Shown here: positions 44,728 to 59,477 of the stretch, piece by piece | How the letters are laid out: each line of letters starts with the position of its first letter | Position numbering within the stretch: the stretch's first letter is position 1 | Origin: Vulpes vulpes | Lineage: Eukaryota > Chordata > Mammalia > Carnivora > Canidae | Reading direction: 5' to 3' | Assembly (NCBI RefSeq): GCF_048418805.1 | Contig: NC_132788.1 | Coordinates: forward strand, 61,517,792 to 61,581,791 | DNA: 64,000 nucleotides | Program-made: the position numbers and the translations under genes | Notes under the pieces: model-generated | What the model was told of the DNA's origin: nothing | Database searches by the model: none | Seen by the model: the letters and a program-made list of their open reading frames with translations, nothing else

Positions 44728-47700
44728 AGAGAAACAGAGAGGCAGTGAATGCACAAGAATGCGTATGTGCAGCACTTACAGGCTTCAGGCCAGTTCTGGA
44801 AGGGACATTTTTTGCGCCTCACAGTGTCCTCTTGCAGGTAGGATGCCTGAGGGGACAGGGGAGCAGTCAGGGAGGGTCATAGGAAAGGCTTTTTCTCTAT
44901 CACTCAGACCTGAAACTCATTCTGGCTTGGCCTGGCCCTGATGTAAGCTGTCTGAACCGGCAGGGCACTGAGGAGGAAAAGCAGTACAGGGTATAGGCAA
45001 GGGTAGGTGGTGAGTGACCTGAGTACAGGAGCAAGCTCAGTAAATGTGAGGATGAGTCCTCTTCTCCCTGGAGAGGGGAGGTCCACTTTTGTCTGCTTTT
45101 AGCTTTCCTGGCTTCCACTCTCAGTGATCCCCAAGGCATGCCCTGTACGGACCCCTCCCTCTGGACTGCCCCAACCCCCAGGGTTGCCCCATGTGTCTGT
45201 CTGCCCCTTCCCTTTTATCTCCTATCCAGCTGACAAAGACCCCTGCATTTTTGGTCTAGTCCAAAGAAGCCTTCATGCTTTGTAAGTAAAGGACTGCCAT
45301 GGAGGGCTCATGCGGACAAGACTTTTGGGGCTTGTAGGGGTCACATGTGCCCCCACCGTGACTCCTCAGAACACACAGTGAAGGTAACTGCATACTCTGT
45401 CTCTGTGGGTTGAGGTCAGTCTGAACCTAGGGAAGCTGGGTTTAGGATAGGACTGAGGTTGGAATCGCCCCCCAAAATAGCTCATGTTCAGCAGGACACT
45501 TCCCTCTCTGACCCGACATGTGGCTTAAAGTCCAGCTGGCAGCAGTCTTCCCAAGCCTCTCATCAACACCCTAAGACCTGACTTACTTGGACATATGGTT
45601 GACCAGCTGTGCCTCTGGGAGACCTAGAAGTGGAGCCGTGGAAAACCCAGACCTTTTGTTCTGCTCACCTCTATGCACAGACAGGGAAGAAGAAATTCAT
45701 AAGGCAGGTCTACAGCATGGCCCCCAGACACAATTTTCTGTTGACGAAGCAGCAAAAGGAGAGAAGAAATGCCTGAGAAAGAGCTTAGGCACCCTGGACC
45801 AGGGTAGTAGGAAGCTGGGACCTTGGCCAGCACACCCTATTCTTCTTCTTAGACTTATTTCTTTCGCTGAGGAATTTCCTTTTGAGGTGGAAGGTGTCCC
45901 TGATCTGTAGTCTATTTGCTCTAGCTATCTCAATATATGGAGTGGGGAGGGGGAAGAAATAGGGGAAGGATCCTACATTTATGGAGCCCATACTGTATGC
46001 CAGGGAGGATGCTAGATGCTAGAAGCATTAATTTGATTAATTAAATGCTAGCACCACAGTGATCTTCATCTTAGAAATGAAGAGAGCCAAGGAATCCCTG
46101 GGTGGCTCAGTGGTTTAGTGCCGCCTTCGGCCTGGGGTGTGATCCTGGAGACCCAGGATTGAGTCCCGCATCAGGCTCCCTGCGTGGAACCTGCTTCTCT
46201 CTCTGCCTGTGTCTCTGCCTCTCTCGCTCTGGGTCTCTCATGAATAAATAAATAAAATATTAAAAAAATAATAAATGAAGAGAGCCAAGGGACACAGAGG
46301 TACAGCCTTGGTCCCTGTAGATGGTATCAGCTACATACCAGGGCATCTACAGCAACTGGAGGTTGAAGTGGAGGTATTAGGCTTGGGCTGAGTGAATGGG
46401 GGACATCACATTCTCCAAGGGGGAACAGCAAAAGGAGGGAGATGGAAGGGGACCCAGACAGATGTGACTGCTTCTTGGGGGAACTGAAAAGCCTTCTTAA
46501 TGCAACCTGAATCTCGCTAGAGGCTCTTCTCCCCGGGGATATACACTGTATTCATTTCTCTGCTAGGCATTCATGGTTGCTCCAAGTCTCTGCCTGCCTT
46601 TTCCCGTCCCCTCCTCCCAGGTGACGAAGACTCCTGCATTTTCTGTCTTATCCAGAGAAGGTTTAATGCTAGGCACTTCAGAGCTGTATGGAGGTCTCAG
46701 ACAATGCCTGTCCCTCTCCGGGCCTTGGTCTCCCCATAGATACAACAGTGAGGGCCTTTATGCTCCAGAGCTGTGTGATCTGGCTTTTTAAAGGGAGATG
46801 ACACTCCATACCTGGGTGTCAAAGGGACTGCTCAGCTCTTCACATTCCAGTACCCACTGGTGACAAAGGCGCACGCTGACCTCAGGTCCTGGAGGAATGG
46901 TCACTTGAATAGCCCGTGCCTCAGACAGCAGATCAAAGGAGAACTCGGGCCCTGGAGAGGACGAGGACCTGGTAGCCTTGTCTCTTGGCCTATGCGCAGG
47001 CACTATTACTTGGCTGCACCCATCTCTGGTCATACTCCATGCCTACCTTCATGCCTTTGTAAGCTGGGTCTGGGGAGATCTTCCACTGCCTTTGGTTCTG
47101 CAGGTTGGGTCCTTTTAGAGCGCAGCCCCTTGTGAGAGATGTCTGGGGAGGACACAGCAATGTGATGACCCTTTTCAGACAGACAACAGCTACTCATCAG
47201 CTTCCTCTGTGGGCAGAGAACATGGGTGGCCTTAGGCCAGGAATTAGGCTTCTATTCCTGCTTCTGGAACTTGGGGCACCCCAGGAAGTCACTCAATCTT
47301 TAGGCCTCGGTGTCCCTAACTGTGTAGTGGACAGAATAGTCTTTACTTCATCACCATGCTTTCTGTCTTTCCCAGGGCTAGAGAACAAAATGGGAGGCCA
47401 AAAAGGAAAGGGCTGGGAGGCATAGGGCAGAGCTGGAACTGGCAAGGGGAGTACCTGAGCAGATGCTGGCATCTTGTGTCTCCTACAGAACCGGAACTTA
47501 TGTGACTTTTTGTATTTCTGCACCAGGAGGTAGAACCAACCCCCCTGGAGGCCTGTGCAGGAAAGGACATAATTAACAATTTACTATCCAGGCCTTCACT
47601 GCCCCTCCCCTACCTGGAAATGTGGTCTGATGTTAGACAGTAAGTCATTTCAGATCATGGAGGGTAATGGTATCAAGCTTCTTTAGTCCTGAAAGTTATG

Positions 47701-47930
47701 ATATAGTCAAAAAGGACTAATTCCTTAGGTAGAGAAAAAGATATATATATATGCACATATATACAAATATATGTGCATATACATGCAAAAATGTCCATTG
47801 TTGGGCAGCCCAGGTGGCTCAGAGGTTTAGTGGCGCCTTCAGCCCAGGGCGTGATCCTGGAGACCCAGGATCAAGTCCCACGTCAGGCTCCCTGCATGGA
47901 GCCTGCTTCTCCCTCTGCCTGTGTCTCTAC

Positions 47931-47962
<32 letters not shown>

Positions 47963-49602
47963 CTCTAATAAGTACATAAAATCTTAAAAAAAAAGTCCAT
48001 TGTAGCATTATTTACAACAGTGAAAAATTAGAAACTGCTGATTCTTAAGCAGTGTTTGGGAATTTGTATGTGCCGGCACTGAACTAGGCAATGAAAATAT
48101 AGAGTTGAATAAGAAAGACTTTACTTCGCAAAGAGAAGGTAATAATAGTAAACTCACAGAACTAAAACAATTTGATCTCAAGCATTGGTGCCAGTAGAAA
48201 GGAGAAACACCTTCACAAAATGATACGGCTGAACCCATTAATATCAGTCGTGGTCTCCTATTTGAGGATGACCTGTCTCTGTTGAGGTTGACAACAGGAG
48301 AGACATCTGTTCTAGGAGGGTAAGTCCCACCTTCCTCAGCCTGGGGACCCCCAAAACACCCCTAATGCACATCTCCATTGAGAATAGCCCAAAGGGCTGT
48401 TTCTCATACCTGAAGGATCTGACACCAGATGCAGGCACAAATAATAGGGGCAGAGCCAGAGCTGAACACACCAAGGCTTTAGGGACACAGGAAGGGCCAA
48501 CTGGGTATGGCAAGAAATACAGGCAGACCTTCCTGGGAAAGAGGAAAAGAAAATCAAATGGTAGAATCCAAGGAGGTCCCTCCTGCCTCAGACAAGTTGT
48601 ACTTGAGACTGAGATGTGTGGCTCTGGGCAAATGACTGACCTGTCGAAGCCTCAGCTTCCTCATTCATAAAGTAGGACTGTTGTCAAGATCAAGTAAGAT
48701 AGCATGTGGGAAAATGATTTGCAAACCAGAAACCTAAGATGTGAAGGATCATGGTTGTATCACTGACAAGAGGGAAGGACCTGTTAAGGGGGAATGCCTA
48801 GAGGTTATCCTGTCTCTCCTTTAATTCCCCCCTGCCCCTCAGGGGCAACAGATTTCACAGTACAATCCTGTTCACTATGTTGCTCTACCCCTCAGAAACA
48901 GGAGTCTGAGGGGCTAAGTGCACTGCCTGAAGCCACTGTGGAGTATGTGGTGGAACTACAATGCAAATCCAGGCTTGTCCTGATTCTAAACCCCATGTTT
49001 TTTCCTTGATATGCTCCTTCCCAAGTCGAGAACCAAAAATTAGAATGGAAAGTTCACCAGGGGTCTGGAACAAGGGACACAAAAGAGAAGTAGGGCACGG
49101 AATGAGACTCACCAGTGAGAGTGTCTTCCTGAAGGCACAGGGCCCAGTAGGGGCAAGAAAGGAAAGAATTATTAGTAGAGATTCCTATATGGGGGACATT
49201 CTCCCTGTGGTCCTTGCCTCAAATCATCTAATTCCAAGGCCCATAAGCTAGTAGCTCATCCATTGTGGCTCTTTTCTTCCCAGCTCTATCCCACCCAGGC
49301 GCTCAGCACACCAGAACCTTTGCTACCCCTCCAAGACCATATAGAGGACATACGGGGACTGCACCAGGGCACAGGGCCTTGGAAGACATGAGAGGACAGG
49401 CAGAGGAGTGGGGAGCTTCACCAGCTTGGCAGGCAAGTGTCCCCACTGGGCAACAGCAGCATTACCTTACCATGTGGGAGGCCAGCAGACAGTGGGTGCT
49501 CCAGCGGGGCAGGTAGGAGCAGCCAATCTTGGAGGAGGCAGAGAGGCCAATAAACAGCAGGAGAAGAGGGAGGCACTGGGCTGCCAGTCTGGTGCTCCCC
49601 AT
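38542..49602 (-). CDS. IL17RE: Interleukin-17 receptor E (IL17RE), 16 coding exons
   Basis: Coding exons in transcript order are 49602-49471, 49128-49113, 48532-48410, 47552-47455, 47206-47047, 46951-46812, 45737-45669, 44846-44780, 43830-43655, 43569-43522, 43439-43394, 43223-43075, 40496-40428, 39913-39862, 39777-39679 and 39155-38542. All phases join, giving 685 aa against 667 in human. Features are a signal peptide (about 1-23), a cysteine-containing ectodomain, one membrane helix (about 453-475, exon 15), then a SEFIR domain on the last exon. IL-17RE pairs with IL-17RA to receive IL-17C in epithelia. Ambiguous acceptors were settled by phase and by human residues at the junctions. Exon 2 is only 16 nt. 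The C-terminus is about 18 residues longer than in human and unlike it. Confidence 0.94.
40714..41097 (+). mobile_element. Two tandem SINECs antisense in IL17RE intron 12
   Basis: The first copy (40714-40897) has a GGGACGCCTGGGTGACTCAG head. The second (40899-41097) starts GGGGCAGCCTGGGTGGTTC in the first copy's A tail. TAAACCGCT/TAAACCACT flank the pair. Confidence 0.88.
41349..41568 (+). mobile_element. SINEC with expanded CT tract, IL17RE intron 12
   Basis: GGCAGCCCGGGTGGCTCAGC head. Imperfect GTCTGGCTTA/GGCGGGCTTA flanks. Confidence 0.9.
41479..41522. repeat. (CT)n microsatellite inside a SINE
   Basis: The CT-rich middle of the SINE at 41349-41568 has expanded to a run of more than 40 nt. 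Confidence 0.85.
42226..42407 (-). mobile_element. SINEC in IL17RE intron 12
   Basis: AAATCTTAAACATTCTT duplicated on both sides; CACCCAGGGATCCCC end. Confidence 0.92.
43960..44410 (+). mobile_element. L2-like remnant in IL17RE intron 8
   Basis: CATCTCCTTTTGAGACACTG and GTGTCACCTCCCATGAGAGA resemble L2 3' phrases. Confidence 0.4.
44683..44726. repeat. (GT)22 microsatellite in an IL17RE intron
   Basis: The tract is 44 nt of pure GT. In the IL17RE transcript it reads as CA repeats at +54 to +97 of the intron after exon 8. Confidence 0.95.
46091..46272 (+). mobile_element. SINEC antisense in IL17RE intron 6
   Basis: AAATGAAGAGAGCCAA duplicated at 46075-46090 and 46273-46288. Confidence 0.93.
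47804..47994 (+). mobile_element. SINEC antisense in IL17RE intron 3
   Basis: GGGCAGCCCAGGTGGCTCAG head. AAAATGTCCATTGT/AAAAGTCCATTGT flanks. It lies about 250 bp upstream of exon 4. Confidence 0.92.
49113..49128 (-). CDS. IL17RE: IL17RE 16-nt microexon (exon 2)
   Basis: It is bounded by CTTCAG on the left of the transcript and GTGAGT on the right. It encodes EDTLT plus one base of Gly. It joins exon 1 (ending ASHM) and exon 3 (starting RSAC) in the correct phase. The product lines up with human residues near the same position, and omitting it breaks the frame. Confidence 0.85.
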
Positions 49603-49759
49603 GGGCTTCCGTGGGGTCAGAGTGCCCAGGACATGGCTGCACAGTCTGAAGGTGGGCAGCAGAACCTTGCTGAGCAGCAGCGGGGAGCACAGGGAGCAGG
49701 AGTCGTCGCCTCTGCCTGTCCCTGCCCCGCCCTGCCTCAAAGCTCCTCCTAGATCCTAG

Positions 49760-52700
49760 ATCCTAACCAGCCAGCCAAGCCACATTCCTTCTTCTCCTAG
49801 CGGAGGGACAGAGCTCCCCCTCCCCAAGAAATCCCTGCCTCTCCCAGGGGCCCTCCCTGGAGGGCCAGGGGCTACAGCTCAGGCAGAGAAATAACAGGAA
49901 AGAGGCCAGTTAGGGGAATGGAGGCTGTCCCCACTTCCTAACCCCTCCTACTCCTGCCAACACCCAGTACATCTGACCCGCCCACTAATGCTCTTGGACT
50001 TAGAGCTTCCTTGGAGATGGGCCTCATCCCCTCACTTAGAGAATTAACAGAACTACTGAGCACTGTTCTGCAATGGGGTCTGGAGACAGTTGTGACCATA
50101 AGGGACACACTTTCCTTTGTGTCCCTGAGGCACCATTTAGAGTTGAGCAGAACGACAAAAAGTCCCTGTAGGATGCACATAGACCTCACATGCTCCCATA
50201 TGCCTCCTGTTCCCCACCTGGCTGACCCTCAAGACTATAGCCCAGCCTTTTCTCTCCACCCAGCTCTTCTGGGTAAAAGGCTCCATGCCAAAGGGGCCTC
50301 CAACTTCAAGAATCCTCTAATCAGTACCGGCTGCTCAGAAAGCCCCAGAGCACACAGCTGAGCCCTGGAGCTGTGGGAGCAGGCCCCATGCACTGACCTG
50401 GTTTCCTGTGGTTTCCGATGCTGACGAGGCTCCAGGCTTTGTGGGGACCCTCCCCATCATCCCACAGCTTCCTCCTGCTCATGGAGCACTTGAACTGCTC
50501 AGTCCTTACCTTGGTGACACACATAGAAAACAAGTTCAGGGCACACCTACGGGGTTAAGTCATCGTGATATTGTTATTGTCCCTCTGCCCCTTTCAGTAG
50601 TCTGACCCTAGCCTTCTTCAAGCCAATTCTAGTTCCTAAGTCTTCAGGTCCACTGTCTGAAGACCCATTGTACTCATTATCCTAAAAATACCCTCTGGCT
50701 TTTAAGTTCCTTAGAAGATAAGGACCCTTTCCTATTCTTTATGTTCTCCAATGCCTAGCAGTGGATGTCAAGAAATGGGTGCTTTGTAGTTGAATAACTG
50801 CAAGTAATGATACATTTCATCTAAGCAACAGTTTATCTGCTTCACATTTGACAAGCACTTTCATATTTGATCCATTTAATCAACTTATGAGAAAGTGAGA
50901 ATTATTCATTTTATAAAGAGATAAATAAGGAAGAAGAGTGATTTCATCAAGGTCTCTATCCAGGGAGCTCCAAATCTGCCAACCTCTCACAATTCATTTC
51001 TCTTTCTATCAGCCTACGGTCTCTCTTCCCCCTGCCTCATTACCCTCTTCCTGGGAAAAAGGTTTGCCTGGCACAGGTCTGTTTTTTGGCCTTGGAGCCC
51101 ATCACTGCGAAAATAGATCGGTAAGTTACCAAGGAAGAAAAAGGTGGTCTGGCCATACTAAGGACAGGTTAGGGGGTCTTCCCCTTCAATCTTTACCTAA
51201 TCCACAGTAGTTTAGATCTACGTTAATAATGCATTTTCCAATGCTGAGGGCATGAAGTGAGAAACTTGGTTCCATTCTCACATACTTCTCTTTCTCAACC
51301 TCTTTGTATCTTCTGATCTGTCACAGTGAAAATATATCCTTAACTGCTCCCTGACCCAGGCTAAGGTATGGTAGGAGAAACAGAAAAGACAGAACAGGGC
51401 CCATATTCACACATACAAAAGAAATAAAGAATAGAAAGGGAATAAAAATGAAAGCATAGAAAAGGAAAAGGAAAAAAGATGAGGAAGAAAGGGGGAAAGA
51501 AGAAAGAAAAGAAGGTCTGTGTATTATTTACTGTCCTGCTGGCTTGCCTATTGATTATGGGACCTAAAAAAATACTTAGGGTAAAAAGCACTGCAGGAGA
51601 ACTCAGGTACCTGGGAAAGAGTAGGGAATCAGTTTAAGATTTGCTAAACTCTTACTATCAGACCTGTGTGCTTTGCGCCTGTGTGCCTGTGTGCTTTGCC
51701 CACATTATCTCATTTTGAGGTCAGTCTTTTTTTTTTTTTTTTTTTTAGGTCAGTCTTTTAAAACCATTCTACAGACTGGAAAACCCTAGGCAGATTAAGT
51801 AACTTGTCCAAACACAGAGATGGAGAGCTGGGACTCACCACTGCGTCTTTCTGGCTCTTTCGGCCAGGACACACAACTTGGGGAAATCTGTGGGAGGGTG
51901 AAGGGTTTCTGGGTCCTAGAGACCACAGAATTACTCGACTTAGCAGTGCAACGTAGTTGGTAGGGTTAACAATGCGAAGGGAGAATTTGGAATAGTTAGA
52001 ACATAGGAAAAGTAGGTCTTATGATAGTGAGTTAATGGTCAGACTTCCAGATGAGTAGGGATTATTGGGGAAGAGTCAACAAGGAAGGAGTAACTGTGGC
52101 TGGAATAGAAGATGGTTAGGTGGAGTAAAAGTCAACTGCAGCACAGAGCCCTGCCTTCTTGGAAGATGGCCGAAGCCTGTCTTAACCTGCGGTTTGTGTC
52201 TGAATGAGCTGACCCAGACTTCATGCTCTAGCTCTAATAACCTTTACTTGGGGACCAAGCCAGGAACTCAGGAAGTCTTGGCAGGCCCCTGCACATGCTC
52301 AGATAGAGAGCATGCTGTGGGGGCCTTAGACAGCTGTTTCTTGAGCCTTACCCTTACATGGACTCTGGTCAGATCATGCAGCAACTCCAGCCTCTTTCTG
52401 TCATGGCTGATTCCTAAAGTCCCTTGGGGCAACTGGGGCTCTTGTTAGGGGAACTTAGGCAGGTGGGGCCAACATGTTAGACCAGACCAGTGCAAACCAA
52501 GAGTGGAAGAGTGTTCCTTCCTTACTTCTGCTCTCCCAGAAGGGATCAACCTCCAGAGTTCCAAGGCAAGAGATCATGCCTAAGAGAAGAGATAGGGACT
52601 CCCAGTCTGAAAGGGGGAAGTTAGCAATGCTTGTCAAGAAAAGGGATTTTGGGTATTTACTAAGTACTGCTTTGGTATTTAATAGTATTGCTATGTACTA

Positions 52701-53985
52701 TTCATATACATTATTTTAATTAATCTTCACAATCCTGGTAGCTGCGATGGTAGCTAGGATGATCCCCTTTTGTCAAATCAAATCAGAGATTCAAGTATCT
52801 TGCTCAAGGCAAAAGGCAGAATTCCAACCTAAGTCAGTCTAATTTTAGAAGCTGTATTCATTCCACTATGCCACACTGCCTTTCTCATGCACTAGGTGTT
52901 CTCTAAGGGTCCCTCCAATGCCTATAGTTGAGATCTGCAAACACTAGGGAAGAACCTTTCCACACATTTATATAGTGTTACATAGTTCACAAAGCACTTT
53001 CATAATACTTTATCTTATTTGATCTTCAAAACAGTCCTGTGAAATAGGCAGTGTTGATCTTAGCCATTCAATTAGGCGTGCTGGTACTTGAACCCATCTT
53101 CCACCATCCAAATACAATGGTCTTCCCACTAAATCAAGATCTCTTTCAAAACTCTTGTTTGCTTCAGGGAATACTACAACCATGAGGGAGGAAAAGAATG
53201 ATTGGAAAAGCATAATCCCAATAACCCAACACGTAGAAACCTAAAGTAAATCAACTGGCTTTTTTTTTTTGCATTGACAGTAATTTCCATAGAGGGTCTT
53301 TGAAAGCACTCTAAGACTGACGTATCACTCCAATAATCAAAAAAAAAGTTTAACTTAAAAATTTTTTTTCAAAAAAAAAAAAAAAAAAATTTTTTTTCAT
53401 CCCAATTCTTTGAAAATTAGCAATTTGTGCCTGGTGGACATAATTCCATTACCCACACATTTCCATCTGCTTTCCTTTGTTCTCCAAATTCCACCCCTGC
53501 CTCAGTCTAATTCTTCCCTCTGTGCAATACATCCCGTCTTCAGTTTACAGTTGGACAAGTTACTTTATTCAATAAAGGGCACACCATGTATCAGGTACTG
53601 AGCAAGGGGTAAGGAAAATACATGTAAACAAATACTTCTGTCAGTAAGAGGTAAAATAAAACTGCTACCCAATTTCAAAGAAAGAACTCTTACACTTTGA
53701 ATTGAAGCAACCAGAAGGCTCCCAAATTACCATGTAAACTGAATCTTGAAGGATAAGTAATAAAGGCATATAAAGGTATAAAAGGGAAATTTTTAAGCAA
53801 ACTGGGAAAACATGAAAGCAATATCGGAATTCATGAGGTTCTACTGACTGAGAAAGACTGTGAGAGTATTGGGAGATAATGCAAGATAATGCAAGTGCAC
53901 TGAAATCATACCTCACAAATGTCTGAAAGAGATTAAGGTATTTTATTCAAAAAACAATGGCACATAGTAGAGACTTGATGATCTA
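49760..53985. other. Intergenic between IL17RE and JAGN1, no gene seen
   Basis: Contains MIR-like fragments (about 50770-50930, 52640-52900, 52960-53150), a purine-rich tract at 51363-51513, a T22 run near 51727-51748 and an A/T palindrome at 53361-53399. The longest frame (52065-52448) shows no recognisable protein family and lacks splice or homology support. Confidence 0.55.
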
Positions 53986-53998
53986 GAGCTGTGCTTTT

Positions 53999-54159
53999 TA
54001 AAATTTATTTATTCATGAGAGACACACAGAGAGAGGCAGAGACATAGGCAGAGGGAGAAGCAGGCTCCCTGTGGGGAGCCTGATGCAGGATCACGACCGA
54101 CGGGGATCACAACCTGAGCCAAAGGCAGATGTTCAACCAATAAGCCACCCAGGTGCCCT
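53999..54159 (-). mobile_element. SINEC
   Basis: GAGCTGTGCTTTT duplicated at about 53986 and 54160. Confidence 0.92.
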
Positions 54160-54547
54160 GAGCTGTGCTTTTGTTATACTCACTTGCACACAGGGATACA
54201 GGAAGTATGGGTATAAGGTAGAAAACAAGGAGTTAAATTTGGGATACACAGAGTTTGAGATGACAGGACATGCAGAGGAAGAAGTTTTGCAGTATAACTA
54301 CTGCCAGATCTAAGAATGACTGAGTATAGGCCTAATGTTTATAGAATAAAAGTACTGGGGAAAAAATGACTAGAACCCTTGAGAGGGTAGAAGTCTGCAA
54401 TTAAGAGATCCAGAAACCATCCAGAGACTATAAAGTCAAGTGGACAAGATCAAAGGGACACACATCTTTCCTGCAATATTTACTGTGTCAGACTTTTAGG
54501 CGTGAAGAGGGCCTTTAGTTCACAGATCTCTTTCCCACTTCCATTTT

Positions 54548-54734
54548 TTTTTAAATTTTTTTTTTTTATTTATTTATGATAGTCACACAGAGAGAGAGAG
54601 AGGCAGAGACATAGGCAGAGGGAGAAGCAGGCTCCATGCACCGGGAGCCCGACGTGGGATTCGATCCCGGGTCTCCAGGATCGCGCCCTGGGCCAAAGGC
54701 AGGCGCTAAACCGCTGCGCCACCCAGGGATCCCT
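54548..54734 (-). mobile_element. SINEC_Cf (young)
   Basis: GCGCCACCCAGGGATCCC end, near-consensus body. CCCACTTCCATTTTT duplicated at 54533-54547 and 54735-54749. Confidence 0.95.
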
Positions 54735-55179
54735 CCCACTTCCATTTTTAAAGTTAAAAATGCTCCATATCATTAGATAGCGTGTTTATTAGTTATTTCA
54801 CATGTATATCATATTTCACCCAGATTACATGCAGGGATACTTTAAAATTCTTTTGGATACCATTAATATATTACTAGACATATAAATGACAACCTGTTAA
54901 CACTGAATAATAAACATGAATATCTTACCAAAAGAAGAGCCCATAATCCAAGCAGGATGAGGATGGGCCATTTTACAGGTAGAGAGATTAAAATCTATGG
55001 CCCATGCTAGTTTCTGTCAATCAGCAGCAGGGCTGCTACTATGACTAAGGTTCCCTATGCCCAGTTCACATCTCTACTGCTACTTCCAGGTTTCTTGGGA
55101 AACTTCTGCCTCTTTATGTCTAAGGCCACTCAAGCAACATACCTTTCACAATTTATCAAATCCCAACACAAGGCACAGG

Positions 55180-55661
55180 GTGGAGAAGGCAGTTGTAACT
55201 TTATTGAAGTTCTTTTTAAATAAAATGCTTTGCAGTGGAGACAACAGACTGCAGGGGAGCCTCCCAAATGTTTCCTGCCCCACCACCTACAGATTAAAGT
55301 AGAATTTGATTTATTCCCTATCTCCTTCAGTCTTGATGGCTAAGGGGTAATGGACAAAAGTGGAGAGAATGACCAAGAGGCAAGGATGAGGCTCAAAAAG
55401 AAAAACCCTGAAGGGCCTCAAGTTCAACCAGCTGAAGTTTCTTTTATAGTTGTTGATCACCCAGTTCCAGCCAACCAGGAATAAATTAAATATAGTTTTG
55501 CCACTTCAGCTGATGGCAATAGGAGGGGCTTTCCAGAATGTGGGCCTAGTTTGCACTAGCTGCCAAAATCACCAACAATTTCACAACAGCTCCTCTACCT
55601 TCTCACTCTTTTCGGTGGGAGGCCCAGGCTTCACCCCACAGAAGAGTCCATCAGGCAGGCT
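55180..55661 (-). other. JAGN1: JAGN1 3' UTR with poly(A) signal
   Basis: AATAAA reads at 55205-55200 on the minus strand, about 457 nt after the stop, predicting a transcript end near 55180. Confidence 0.7.
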
Positions 55662-58420
<2,759 letters not shown>

Positions 58421-58823
58421 AATCTCTACGGAGGGCGTCTTTTTGCCATCTTCTCGGACCATATCACTTAGCCTTCGAGCACGTTCACTTTTTAAACTGA
58501 AGACATCGCTGTCCCCACTTTACAGATGGGGAAGTGATAGTAGAAAAGGGTTCTGTAACTCTCCCAGCAGCACACGTGATTGACGGTCTCAGCGTTGCAA
58601 AGAGAAAATGGTAACTTGACAGGGGGAGGGGCCTAGGGTGCACCCTCCCTCAAGGAAGTGAGGTTACCTCGGTCAGTGATGAGACAGACTGACATCTGTC
58701 TTTCCCTTACACTGAGCACCGGGCATCACTTCCGCGCTATATCTGACAAAAATCCTTAACTTGCATCTAATAGGTAAATTGGACATTCTATAAGATAACT
58801 AGACTGTATTTTTTTAAATGTCA

Positions 58824-59130
58824 AGGCGTGCCTGGGTGGCTCAGTCGGCTGAGTGTCCGACTTAGGTTATCAGCTCAGATCTTGACCTCAGGGTCATGAC
58901 CAGGCTCCATGGTGGGCTCCACGCTGGGTGTAGAGTCTCTTTAAAAAGTAAAAATGTTGTGGCACCTGGCTCAGTGGTTGAGCGTCTTACCTTTGGCTCA
59001 GGTCGTGTTCCCCGGAGTCCTGGGATGGAGTCCATGAGCAACCTGCGGGGAGCCTGCTTCTCCCTCTGCCTATGTCTCTGTCTCTCTGTGTCTCTCACGT
59101 ATAAATAAATAAAATCTTAAGAAAAAAAAA
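58824..59130 (+). mobile_element. Two SINECs, an old short copy followed by a longer one
   Basis: The old copy (58824-58955) has GTGCCTGGGTGGCTCAGTCG. The next copy (58960-59130) begins GGCACCTGGCTCAGTGG and ends AATAAATAAAATC. Confidence 0.85.
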
Positions 59131-59165
59131 AGAAATACAATTTCCTTTTTTATTTATAGCTTTGG

Positions 59166-59354
59166 CATTTAAATTTTTTAATTTTTATTTATTTATGATA
59201 GGCACACAGTGAGAGAGAGAGAGGCAGAGACACAGGCAGAGGGAGAAGCAGGCTCCATGCACCGGGAGCCCGACGTGGGATTCGATCCCGGGTCTCCAGG
59301 ATCGCGCCCTGGGCCAAAGGCAGGCGCTAAACCGCTGCGCCACCCAGGGATCCC
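59166..59354 (-). mobile_element. SINEC_Cf (young)
   Basis: T-rich start, TATTTATGATAGGCACACAG and GCGCCACCCAGGGATCCC end. Confidence 0.92.
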
Positions 59355-59362
59355 TATTTATT

Positions 59363-59477
59363 TATTTATTAAAGATTTTATTTACCCGTGAGAGACTGAT
59401 GCAGGACTGGATCCTTGGATCTGGGGACGACCTGAGCCAAAGGCAGACGCTCAACCACTGAGTCACCCAGGGATCCC
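59363..59477 (-). mobile_element. SINEC, internally deleted
   Basis: AAAGATTTTATTTACCCGTG start and GTCACCCAGGGATCCC end. The AG-rich middle is missing. It abuts the Tigger1 fossil. Confidence 0.85.

Noticed and set aside
47142..47206. Alternative acceptor at 47142 as the start of IL17RE exon 5
   Set aside because: Using it would need a donor ending in phase 1 that is not present. Reading on to the acceptor at 47206 gives continuous residues parallel to human and the correct phase.
52065..52448. 127-aa frame between IL17RE and JAGN1
   Set aside because: No recognisable domain, no promoter or splice partners, and low-bias composition; most likely a chance open frame in old repeat-derived DNA.
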